NCBI GenBank assembly: GCA_037143575.1 | Contig: JBAWYM010000066.1 | Span: forward strand, 1-6,258 | Length of the DNA: 6,258 nucleotides | From: JBAWYM01 sp037143575 | GTDB taxonomy: Bacteria; Patescibacteriota; Gracilibacteria; Peribacterales; Peribacteraceae | Direction of reading: 5' to 3' | Shown here: in pieces, positions 1-4,938 of the stretch | Position numbering within the stretch: position 1 is the first letter of the stretch | Layout of the letters: the number at the start of each line of letters is the position of its first letter | Notes under the pieces: generated by a model | The model's input: only the letters and a program-made list of their open reading frames with translations | What the model was told of the DNA's origin: nothing | The model's database searches: none | Position numbers and translations under genes: made by a program

Positions 1-19
1 GTAGAACCTGCGGATGTCT

Positions 20-36
20 CACCGGCATAGCCGGTG
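20..36. repeat. Perfect 7-bp inverted repeat (hairpin) near window start
   Basis: CACCGGC, an ATA loop and GCCGGTG form a perfect 7-bp stem. It lies upstream of the AT-rich promoter stretch of the first gene. No run of T follows directly, so it is a weak terminator candidate for a gene to the left of the window, or simply a structured spacer. Confidence 0.45.
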
Positions 37-56
37 GATTACGAATGATTATTTAC

Positions 57-62
57 TATATT
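57..62 (+). promoter_or_regulatory. Possible -10 box of the first membrane-protein gene
   Basis: TATATT lies in the most AT-rich stretch of the window (about 47-72). No good -35 element is seen 16-18 bp upstream. Transcription would begin near 69-70, right at an in-frame ATG (70). A leaderless start there is possible, but a start at 133 looks better for translation. Confidence 0.35.
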
Positions 63-91
63 TAATAATATGTTTCTGTCCAATTCTAAGG

Positions 92-110
92 AGAACGGAG
101 GTTCCGTTCT
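92..110 (+). repeat. Leader hairpin ahead of the first gene
   Basis: AGAACGGA, loop GGT, then TCCGTTCT gives a perfect 8-bp stem followed by TTC. It sits between the presumed promoter at 57-62 and the Shine-Dalgarno and ATG at 122-135, so it would fold in the 5' leader. It could be an attenuator-like or mRNA-stabilising element. Its position inside the region that a start at 70 would translate argues for the later start. Confidence 0.4.
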
Positions 111-132
111 TTCAAACCACAGGGAGAGTCAG

Positions 133-540
133 ATGAACAGCAAGAATCGGGAATTCGTGGGTCGGGCCATTCTGGTGGCGGGAATTCTAATTGCGGTAGT
201 GGCGTTCTATCACCAGTGGACGATCTGCGGGATCGTCGGAGTGGTGGTCATGCTGCTAGCAGCTATCTTCCTGGCGTTCCTGAACAAGGAGATGTGGGCG
301 CCAGAGAAGAACCCTCTTCCCCCACCAACGAAGGAGGAGAGGAATAGCGCGGGTAAAATCCTCGCAGGAATGTTATTTGGGCTGGGACTCCTCGTCGGAG
401 TCCTGGCCTGGGTCGGAGGTGAGCCCACCTCGACCGTCCTAGTTGCCTCGGTCATCAGCGTCTGCGGAGGCCTCAGCCTGGCCTACCAGACGCTCTGGCA
501 AAGAAAAATCGTTCTTCGAGCTACGAAGCTCGAAGATTGA
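133..540 (+). CDS. Small four-helix membrane protein, unknown function
   Basis: The 135-residue product is not recognised as a named family. Four hydrophobic segments are visible, at about residues 8-26, 30-50, 75-94 and 98-118. A proline-rich polar loop (residues 57-70, NPLPPP then TKEER) separates two helical hairpins, so it should be an integral inner-membrane protein. The ATG at 133 was chosen because GGGAG (122-126) precedes it at a 6-nt spacing, the only clear Shine-Dalgarno in the window, and because the extra 21 residues from the in-frame ATG at 70 are polar and overlap a leader hairpin. The last codons form a hairpin (513-536) that runs up to the stop. It is convergent with the minus-strand membrane gene at 641-1414 and looks monocistronic. 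Function cannot be inferred. Confidence 0.7.
   Translation: MNSKNREFVGRAILVAGILIAVVAFYHQWTICGIVGVVVMLLAAIFLAFLNKEMWAPEKNPLPPPTKEERNSAGKILAGMLFGLGLLVGVLAWVGGEPTSTVLVASVISVCGGLSLAYQTLWQRKIVLRATKLED
513..536. repeat. 10-bp perfect hairpin ending at the stop codon
   Basis: TCTTCGAGCT, loop ACGA, then AGCTCGAAGA gives a perfect 10-bp stem just before the TGA at 538-540. No T-run follows, so it is not a canonical intrinsic terminator. It may protect the mRNA 3' end, or be an inserted palindrome that supplied the protein's last eight or so residues. Confidence 0.55.
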
Positions 541-550
541 CCCGGACAGA

Positions 551-622
551 AACAACCTTTCTCTCCCACCCATGCGGTGGGAGAGAGCAACCTTTCCCTC
601 CCACCTTTACGGTCGGAGGGAA
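551..622. repeat. Two tandem 35-bp palindromic units between convergent genes
   Basis: Unit 1 (551-587) and unit 2 (586-622) both begin with CAACCTTT followed by a C/T-rich arm, and repeat with a 35-bp period. Unit 1 folds as CTCTCCCACC, loop CATGC, GGTGGGAGAG, a perfect 10-bp stem that a flanking T-A pair (560/586) extends. Unit 2 folds as CCCTCCCACC, loop TTTAC, GGTCGGAGGG, with one mismatch and two added T-A pairs (594-622). Both the copying and the palindromy are directly visible. This looks like an interspersed REP-like hairpin element, probably doing terminator duty. Confidence 0.7.
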
Positions 623-626
623 TTTT
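594..626 (+). terminator. Candidate intrinsic terminator (second palindromic unit plus T4)
   Basis: The stem of the second palindromic unit (594-622) is followed directly by TTTT (623-626), then C. The GC-rich 12-bp stem with one mismatch fits an intrinsic terminator for the plus-strand gene ending at 540. The T-run is short. Read from the minus strand there is no T-run, so termination of the opposing gene would depend on the stems alone. Confidence 0.45.
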
Positions 627-640
627 CATGTAGAGAGAAA

Positions 641-1414
641 TCACCGCATCATCTCCGCCGCTCTCTGCTCCAGATCGAGGAGAGGCTTGAGGGAAACCTC
701 CTCGGACACATTGTCCGCTTCGTAGTAGGCGAAGGGATTATCCAGATCTTTGATGAGCATGACCATGTAGATGAGGATGAACGAAACGAACGCGACGAAG
801 AACATGCTCTCGTAGTACGGATCGATGCGCGTGAAGACGAGGCCGAGACTGAGGATGAACGTGATGATCTCCACGATGGCGTAGGCCGTCGGGTTGAAGG
901 ATGTCTCGCGGATGGTGTGAATGCGCGTGACCATGCGACGGATAGCAGACTGCTCCTGCTTGAGGCGGACGATGAAATTGGCCTGCGTGAGGGGCTCGAG
1001 CGAAGCGAACTGCATGTACAGAGCGCTGAGGCGCGTCATGAGCTCTCCCGTCTTCTCCTTCTTGTGGAACCATCCGAGGATACTGTGCAGCAGCCCGGAA
1101 ATACTCTGGAAGCACGCACGCGCCTCGGGCGATGGCTTGGTCTTGTTGAGCGAGACGCATTCATCGAGGAGGGTTTCCAGGCTGCAGGCCAGTTCGCCGG
1201 GCAGTTTCTCACTCTCCTTGTAGTCCGCCAGCACGCCGGAGATCAGGAACCCCACGAGGAAGACATTGGCGGAAATGATGGCCCCGAAGAGCGGACTGAG
1301 CGAGAGAAACTCCCACCCGTAGTAATGGGCGATGTATTTGAAGATCAGGATCCCGAGGACAATGGGGATGACCCGAAGCGTGAGACGAAACCGGGGTGAA
1401 GGGAGCAGGCGCAT
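641..1414 (-). CDS. Four-helix membrane protein, DUF4239/bestrophin-like in character
   Basis: The 257-residue product has two N-terminal membrane helices (about 12-29 and 42-62), a largely helical soluble middle of about 110 residues, and two more helices (about 177-195 and 203-221). A conserved-looking charged exit follows, KDLDNPFAYYE, at about 222-232. After helix 2 comes SGVLADYKESEKLPGELA (59-76). Two helix pairs flanking a soluble domain, with a D-x-x-NPF signature after the last helix, resemble DUF4239/bestrophin-like membrane proteins of unknown role. That is a recollection of pattern, not a search result. The ATG at 1414 was preferred over the one at 1471 because TATACT lies exactly 6 nt upstream, implying a leaderless mRNA. 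A 14-bp palindrome covers the -35 region. It lies downstream of, and in the same direction as, the EamA gene but has its own promoter. Confidence 0.75.
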   Translation of the reverse strand: MRLLPSPRFRLTLRVIPIVLGILIFKYIAHYYGWEFLSLSPLFGAIISANVFLVGFLISGVLADYKESEKLPGELACSLETLLDECVSLNKTKPSPEARACFQSISGLLHSILGWFHKKEKTGELMTRLSALYMQFASLEPLTQANFIVRLKQEQSAIRRMVTRIHTIRETSFNPTAYAIVEIITFILSLGLVFTRIDPYYESMFFVAFVSFILIYMVMLIKDLDNPFAYYEADNVSEEVSLKPLLDLEQRAAEMMR

Positions 1415-1420
1415 GGCAGC

Positions 1421-1449
1421 AGTATAGGGAATCCGAAGCCCGGGGAGTA
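1421..1449 (-). promoter_or_regulatory. Promoter of the 641-1414 gene, leaderless geometry
   Basis: On the minus strand TATACT (1426-1421) is separated by GCTGCC (6 nt) from the ATG at 1414, so the expected transcription start is at or next to the A of ATG. The -35 position at a 17-bp spacing (1449-1444) reads TACTCC, a poor match that lies inside a perfect palindrome. No Shine-Dalgarno exists. Confidence 0.6.
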
Positions 1450-1455
1450 CTCCCC
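1442..1455. promoter_or_regulatory. 14-bp perfect palindrome, candidate operator
   Basis: GGGGAGTACTCCCC is identical to its reverse complement. It overlaps the -35 region of the minus-strand membrane gene, where a dimeric repressor or activator would act. No regulator gene is next to it. With zero loop it is a better protein-binding site than an RNA hairpin. Confidence 0.4.
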
Positions 1456-1484
1456 TCATGACGAGATACATCGATCACCGCAGT

Positions 1485-1904
1485 CTACCCCAGCGCAACG
1501 AGGATGGACCCGGCCACCATGAGCAGCACACCCAGCAGAATGAGCAGCGAAATGTGCTCATGGAGGATGATCACACTCAGGAGAATGGTGATGACGATGG
1601 AGAGCTTGTCGATAGGCGCGACCTGCGAGGCATTGCCCATCTGCAGCGCCTTGAAGTAGAAGAGCCAGGAGGCGCCAGTGGCCAGCCCCGAGAGGACGAG
1701 GAAGAAGACCGAGAAGCGCGAGAGCGTGGGCAGCTGCCGAAACGTCCCCTGATACAGCACGATCCCCCAGGCGAAGAGCAAAATCACGATCGTGCGGATA
1801 GCGGTGGCCAGATTGGAATTGACATCCTTGATGCCGATTTTGGCGAGGATGGCCGTGAGCGAGGCGAAGAAGGCGGAGAGCAGGGCGTAGACGATCCAGT
1901 GCAT
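1485..1904 (-). CDS. EamA-domain (DMT superfamily) small transporter
   Basis: The 139-residue protein matches the one-domain EamA/DMT type, which is half the usual ten-helix transporter and is thought to work as a dimer in the inner membrane. Five helices are visible at about 3-21, 33-51, 65-84, 98-114 and 118-137. Family hallmarks are the AILAKIGIK stretch in helix 1, FYFKALQMG (82-90), and VAPIDKLSIVITILLS followed by LHEH (95-116). The substrate is unknown; the superfamily moves metabolites, amino acids and sugars. The ATG at 1904 gives the normal family length, and TATACT lies 6 nt upstream. The longer in-frame extension to 2015 would add 37 residues with no family match and would include the promoter. 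It is divergent from the gene at 2140. Confidence 0.9.
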   Translation of the reverse strand: MHWIVYALLSAFFASLTAILAKIGIKDVNSNLATAIRTIVILLFAWGIVLYQGTFRQLPTLSRFSVFFLVLSGLATGASWLFYFKALQMGNASQVAPIDKLSIVITILLSVIILHEHISLLILLGVLLMVAGSILVALG

Positions 1905-1910
1905 GGGGGG

Positions 1911-1916
1911 AGTATA
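1911..1916 (-). promoter_or_regulatory. -10 box of the EamA gene, leaderless geometry
   Basis: TATACT on the minus strand is followed by CCCCCC (1910-1905) and then the ATG at 1904, the same box and same 6-nt gap as the neighbouring gene. No convincing -35 is seen at 16-18 bp. There is no Shine-Dalgarno, since the base-paired start region would be the transcript's first nucleotides. Confidence 0.6.
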
Positions 1917-2124
1917 GCGAAGGAGGAGGATGTGGGGGAAAGGGAGTGCTGGAGTGCGGCGTGGGGATCGCGAAAAGGAATAAGGAATCATGGCGGAGAA
2001 TGGATTCATCTTCAATTACCCCATGCAACATGGACTCTCCATTGCGCATCCCAATGATCACTGTGTACATTCCATGAAAAAGCCTCAAGTCTATTCAATT
2101 AATCCTGATATCAATATGAGCATT

Positions 2125-2133
2125 TGCTACGAT
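2125..2133 (+). promoter_or_regulatory. Extended -10 promoter of the zinc-ribbon gene
   Basis: TGCTACGAT (extended TGn plus TACGAT at 2128-2133) is followed by CTTCCC and the ATG at 2140. The 6-nt gap predicts transcription from the start codon itself. The -35 position is poor, as is common with extended -10 promoters. The intergenic space 1905-2127 otherwise shows nothing but the divergent EamA promoter. Confidence 0.55.
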
Positions 2134-2139
2134 CTTCCC

Positions 2140-3372
2140 ATGAAACGAAAGCTCCCTCCTCCGGCCCCCTTCCCTGCTCAGAACTTCCTGCTCGCTGCGG
2201 CCAACGAAACCACTGCTGCATTCTCTGCAACACTCAAAAAGCTGGAGAAGAACTTCAATATGTATCCTCACCTGCAACCAAAAGATGCTGAAGAACTCTA
2301 TGTCGGATGCCGAACACTGCTCCACAGTACTCAGAAAAGCGGTGTTCACTACAACACCGTGCGACTATTGAAATACGCCGTCACTACAGACGAGCTCCTG
2401 TACTCGCGAGCGGAGGAACTGTGGACGCTGATCCGATCGACACTCTTCGACATCGATGGAAATGTCCGTAATGCTGGAATTCAGCTCCTTTCCCGTTACC
2501 GATTCGGAATGAGCTGCGTCGTCGATCTATGGCCAGAGCACCGTAAGATCGGTGTGGCGAAACAGGCGATCATTGAGCGCATGGAGAAGCTCATGGTGGA
2601 ACAACTTCTCGATCTTTTCAGGCTCGAGGAACAATACCTTGCCGACCACCCGGAGATCGTGGAGGAAGAAGAATCCTCTTCATACTTCCTGAGATCATGG
2701 GAGACGAAAGACAAACATCTGAAAACAATCCGACGTGCCATCGAGGAAGATACGCGGGGAACGTTCATACAAAAATTGGCTGTGAGACACGGGTACAAGC
2801 TTCCGCAGCACTGGATATTGGAGAATATTCCACCAGAACTGGACGATACGGAGATCACCGTCTCCGCAGTTCCCCTTCCCCCCATCCGCCTCCATCACTT
2901 TCACAGACCCGGATCCGCCGACCCTCCCGCAATCCTCGGTATCACGTGCGGTCAGTGCGGCGCAAAGGATATCCACATCGGCTCGGTAAGGGACGGATAC
3001 TCCGCGCAACCACAATACCTGTGTGAGGAGTGTGCGATCACGCAATACCAACTGGAAAACGGCTTCCCGAACCGCGAAGCCGCAGCCGCCCGCCGTCGAC
3101 GCATATTCGATGTCGGCTACCTTCTGCACGAAATGCTCATCGACTGGTACCTGACAGGAAACGGACTCCCTGAAATAGATGACATCGACATGGAGACACA
3201 GAACAAACTGACCGATGCCGCGATAGCAGCCTACAATCTCTTCCCAAAGAATCAGAAAATTACCCTAGAAGAAACAGCACTCCAGGAAGATATCACAGCA
3301 GAATTGAAGAAACTGCTACCGACTGCGGTGGCGATGTGGAAGATGGAGGGAACCGGAAAACTGAGAAGATAA
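2140..3372 (+). CDS. Unknown protein with helical N-terminal part and CxxC-x21-CxxC zinc ribbon
   Basis: I do not recognise this 410-residue protein. The first ~215 residues look mainly helical. The stretch around residues 70-125, with DIDGNVRNAGIQLLSRY near 103-119, reads like a HEAT-type repeat. Cys270-x2-Cys273 and Cys295-x2-Cys298, 21 residues apart, form a likely zinc ribbon, ahead of an acidic, helical C-terminus. No signal peptide or membrane helix is seen, so it should be cytoplasmic. The frame is open upstream to an ATG at 1990 (460 residues), with a loose AAAGGA 10 nt before it. The 2140 start is preferred because an extended -10 sits 6 nt upstream, but the longer form cannot be excluded. 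A restriction-enzyme remnant follows it, so it may belong to a defence or mobile island, but function is unassigned. Confidence 0.7.
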   Translation: MKRKLPPPAPFPAQNFLLAAANETTAAFSATLKKLEKNFNMYPHLQPKDAEELYVGCRTLLHSTQKSGVHYNTVRLLKYAVTTDELLYSRAEELWTLIRSTLFDIDGNVRNAGIQLLSRYRFGMSCVVDLWPEHRKIGVAKQAIIERMEKLMVEQLLDLFRLEEQYLADHPEIVEEEESSSYFLRSWETKDKHLKTIRRAIEEDTRGTFIQKLAVRHGYKLPQHWILENIPPELDDTEITVSAVPLPPIRLHHFHRPGSADPPAILGITCGQCGAKDIHIGSVRDGYSAQPQYLCEECAITQYQLENGFPNREAAAARRRRIFDVGYLLHEMLIDWYLTGNGLPEIDDIDMETQNKLTDAAIAAYNLFPKNQKITLEETALQEDITAELKKLLPTAVAMWKMEGTGKLRR

Positions 3373-3414
3373 ATGACGTGCGAAGCAAAGTAGCACTCGA
3401 GAGGCGCAGCTTTC

Positions 3415-3423
3415 TGCTACCAT
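3415..3423 (+). promoter_or_regulatory. Extended -10 promoter upstream of the R-M remnant
   Basis: TGCTACCAT precedes the ATG at 3446 by 22 nt, giving a predicted short leader of about 16 nt without a Shine-Dalgarno. The 18-bp block 3406-3423 matches 3651-3668 (the antitoxin promoter) at 15 positions. TGCTAC (3415-3420) can also pair with GTAGCA at 3390-3395. Confidence 0.4.
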
Positions 3424-3445
3424 CGCCTCAATTTCTCCACTTTCA

Positions 3446-3592
3446 ATGGCTGCTCCAGCCAAAGTCTTAGAACTCATCGAACGATTCGAGAATAACCGAG
3501 AGGCCTACAAGTCCGGTCATTACAATGAGACGCAAATCCGAAGAGAGTTCATCGATCCGCTCTTTAAGGCTCTTGGCTGGGATATCGACAAT
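3446..3592 (+). pseudogene. N-terminal remnant of a type IIG (Eco57I-like) restriction-modification enzyme
   Basis: The first 49 codons read like the start of a type IIG/Eco57I-class restriction-methylation protein: a helix with LELIERFENNREAYKSG, then ETQIRREFIDPLFKALGWD (about 29-47). In intact enzymes this leads into the PD-(D/E)xK nuclease core and then an N6-adenine methylase. Here similarity stops at about residue 49, before any catalytic residue. The following codons (3593-3676) have no family character. The frame stays open by chance into the downstream antitoxin, giving a 240-codon reading frame to 4168. I read it as a truncated gene whose body was lost by deletion or replaced by the toxin-antitoxin cassette. 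It can have neither nuclease nor methylase activity. Confidence 0.65.
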
Positions 3593-3638
3593 CACATCCT
3601 TCTCTCCCCCAGACGACAAAGAAACACAAGCCGCTTCG

Positions 3639-3668
3639 CTGGCACGAATTCCAGCCTTTTGCTACCAT
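3639..3668 (+). promoter_or_regulatory. Promoter of the toxin-antitoxin operon
   Basis: CTGGCA (3639-3644) is a partial -35, 18 bp before TACCAT (3663-3668), which has an upstream TGC (extended -10). The antitoxin ATG at 3677 follows 8 nt later, so the mRNA would have almost no leader. The box closely repeats the one at 3406-3423. Autoregulation by the TA complex would be expected, but no clear operator palindrome is seen. Confidence 0.5.
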
Positions 3669-3676
3669 TCATCCTC

Positions 3677-4168
3677 ATGACTCTCCACAAGAGAAAATAT
3701 CAGAATGCCGTACTCTACCTCTGCAAGGAGCTCGAGGGCGAGGTGCGCGGCAAAAAGAAGCTCGCAAAGCTCCTCTATTTCGTAGATTTCGACTATTACG
3801 AGAAGTATCAGAAATCCATCACTGGAGATATGTACAAAGCTCTTCCAATGGGACCAGTTCCATCGGCCCTCGCGGAAATCACCGATGAAATGATGCGGAA
3901 GAAGATGCTTTCCATTCGGCAAGTACAAGAACGGCCGGATTTTCACCCGACCGAGGTGTTTCGTTGCATTGTGTCACCAGATCTTTCGGTTTTCACCGCG
4001 GATGAAAAGCAAATGCTCGCTCGGATCGTCAGGCGTTACGGACATCTGACGGGAAAACAATTGCAGGATTTGACGCACGCCGAAGCCCCCTATGCCTCAA
4101 GCAAACCAAATCAAGAAGTGTCCTATGAATTTTCCTACTACCGTGGGACGGATTTCAGTGATCTATGA
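3677..4168 (+). CDS. Panacea/SocA-domain (DUF4065) type II antitoxin
   Basis: The 163-residue protein has the Panacea (DUF4065, SocA-like) fold signature. An N-terminal helix KYQNAVLYLCKEL (7-19) is followed by GKKKLAKLLYFVDFDYY (25-41), SITGDMYKALPMGPVP (48-63), and a C-terminal LTHAEAPYA (132-140). Panacea domains are known antitoxin modules that neutralise very different toxins by direct binding, with the toxin gene beside them. Here the next gene overlaps by ATGA and is RelE-like. The ATG at 3677 was chosen because it gives normal family length and because an extended -10 lies 8 nt upstream. The upstream in-frame 77 codons belong to an R-M remnant plus spacer DNA. A natural 240-residue fusion from 3446 is the less likely alternative. 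Acts in the cytoplasm. Confidence 0.85.
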   Translation: MTLHKRKYQNAVLYLCKELEGEVRGKKKLAKLLYFVDFDYYEKYQKSITGDMYKALPMGPVPSALAEITDEMMRKKMLSIRQVQERPDFHPTEVFRCIVSPDLSVFTADEKQMLARIVRRYGHLTGKQLQDLTHAEAPYASSKPNQEVSYEFSYYRGTDFSDL

Positions 4169-4536
4169 TTTCATTTTTGCTTCATGATGGTTTTGAACGG
4201 GAGATTGCCGCTCTGGAGAGGAGACGCATGCGACATATCAGAGAAAGTCTGGAGAGATTTCAAAGATTGTGCGAATTGCATTTTCATCCGACATCACCGC
4301 AAACGATCATTGCTCCGGGGAAGCTCCACCGTGTTGCGCAGAATGATGTATGGACGATGTGGAAAACAGAACTTCCGATCATTCATTCGGGATTGCGACC
4401 AAGTCAGTATCCACGTCTCTGGTTCGCGCAGAACGGAGCAACAATAATTTTTCTCTGTATTGCTTCTCATATCGATAATTATAGCGATCATGATATGGAT
4501 ACCCTCGCAAATTCTCGAGCGACCGATTTTTTCTAA
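4165..4536 (+). CDS. RelE/ParE-superfamily toxin partner of the Panacea antitoxin
   Basis: The 123-residue protein ends in a RelE-superfamily-like block: LHRVAQNDVWTMWKTEL (54-70), LRPSQYPRLWFAQNG (77-91), then strand IIFLCIASHIDNY (94-106) and a short tail ending RATDFF. A long basic helix (EREIAALERRRMRHIRESL, 11-29) comes first. RelE-type toxins cut mRNA at the ribosome, while ParE-type ones block gyrase; the sequence does not settle which. The ATG overlaps the antitoxin stop (ATGA, 4165-4168) and no Shine-Dalgarno is seen, so translation is probably coupled to the antitoxin. That keeps the toxin from being made alone. Pairing with a Panacea protein supports the toxin call. Full family length, no frameshift. 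Confidence 0.78.
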   Translation: MISFLLHDGFEREIAALERRRMRHIRESLERFQRLCELHFHPTSPQTIIAPGKLHRVAQNDVWTMWKTELPIIHSGLRPSQYPRLWFAQNGATIIFLCIASHIDNYSDHDMDTLANSRATDFF

Positions 4537-4649
4537 TACAGAATACTTGCGACAATGCCATCCCCCAAAGAACCTGGTCATATTCCCATTCCTTGATGAA
4601 GAAGAGTTTGTACCTTGCGGTACCCACTCTCCCTCGGGGCGCAGAGGAT

Positions 4650-4679
4650 CTCGGCATGAACGCCGAGGCTCCGAGCCTC
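4650..4679. repeat. Two overlapping, mutually exclusive inverted repeats
   Basis: CTCGGC-ATGAAC-GCCGAG (4650-4667) and GAGGCTC-C-GAGCCTC (4665-4679) share the bases GAG at 4665-4667, so only one can form fully at a time. The first can be lengthened by GGA (4646-4648) with TCC (4670-4672). They lie downstream of the toxin gene with no T-run, so an intrinsic terminator is not supported. Confidence 0.4.
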
Positions 4680-4765
4680 CAAATCATAGTGCCCTGAACT
4701 GTAGATTCAATTGACACACTGATTGTTTTTCATGAGCAGCATTGAAAGTTGCTGAAGAGCTCTTT

Positions 4766-4795
4766 ACTACACAGAGAACAAAGGTAGTCTTTTTT
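4766..4795 (+). terminator. Weak candidate terminator of the toxin-antitoxin operon
   Basis: ACTAC (4766-4770) can pair with GTAGT (4784-4788), followed by C and six T residues (4790-4795). The T-run is good but the stem is only 5 bp with a 13-nt loop, so the call is tentative. It is the only T-rich stop signal between the toxin and the next gene. Confidence 0.25.
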
Positions 4796-4862
4796 GCGAT
4801 GCCCATCATCCTCACCGCAGGACACAACTTCGTACTGTCGTCATGATCTCATCATCTCTCGA

Positions 4863-4882
4863 CGAGCTCAAAGCTGAGCTCG
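4863..4882. repeat. Perfect 8-bp hairpin upstream of the pRiA4b-type gene
   Basis: CGAGCTCA, loop AAGC, then TGAGCTCG form a perfect stem. AGAAAGA and then TTTT follow, so the T-run is displaced by about 7 nt from the stem. It might be an attenuator or inefficient terminator ahead of the gene at 4939. Confidence 0.4.
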
Positions 4883-4938
4883 AGAAAGATTTTCGCGGGA
4901 AATTGTAGTACATCGAGAAACGATTCTTCTTGCACGTT

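Larger units (their letters stand above)
4537..4938. other. 400-bp intergenic region with several short hairpins, no convincing gene
   Basis: No supported gene is seen. Present are GTACC-TTGC-GGTAC (4610-4623), CTCGGC-ATGAAC-GCCGAG (4650-4667) overlapping GAGGCTC-C-GAGCCTC (4665-4679), AGCAGC with GTTGCT (4735-4753, one G-T pair), a weak stem before T6 (4766-4795), and a perfect 8-bp hairpin at 4863-4882. Two tiny frames overlap by ATGA at 4843-4846 (15 codons from 4799, 21 codons from 4843), with no promoter or family match. The second is in frame with the downstream gene, separated by a TAG at 4906. Confidence 0.5.

Noticed and set aside
443..1399. 318-codon plus-strand open frame
   Set aside because: It is antisense to the 641-1414 membrane gene. 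Its arginine-, aspartate- and glutamate-rich composition is what the complement of hydrophobic codons produces, and it has no family character or start signal.
1458..2057. 199-codon plus-strand open frame
   Set aside because: Antisense to the EamA gene, which is clearly coding; its charged, glutamine-rich composition is a shadow artefact.
1990..2139. N-terminal 50-codon extension of the zinc-ribbon gene
   Set aside because: The frame is open and a loose AAAGGA precedes 1990, but an extended -10 lies inside it 6 nt before ATG 2140, matching the pattern of the other genes. Kept only as an alternative start.
3640..3662. Sigma-54-like TGGCAC upstream of the antitoxin
   Set aside because: The required TTGC partner is not at the fixed short spacing; it occurs 12 bp too far downstream.
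4635..4710. tRNA-like clover of stems
   Set aside because: The stems do not have tRNA lengths or order, no T-loop consensus (GTTCRA) is present and no acceptor stem closes the structure.
4460..4714. 84-codon plus-strand frame and opposing 112-codon minus frame (4379-4717)
   Set aside because: Both overlap the toxin gene out of frame or antisense, lack start signals, and have hairpin-derived, low-information C-terminal or N-terminal halves.
4711..4739. Perfect TTGACA -35 at 4711-4716
   Set aside because: No -10-like hexamer lies 15-19 bp downstream (bases there read GAGCAG), so it is not called a promoter.
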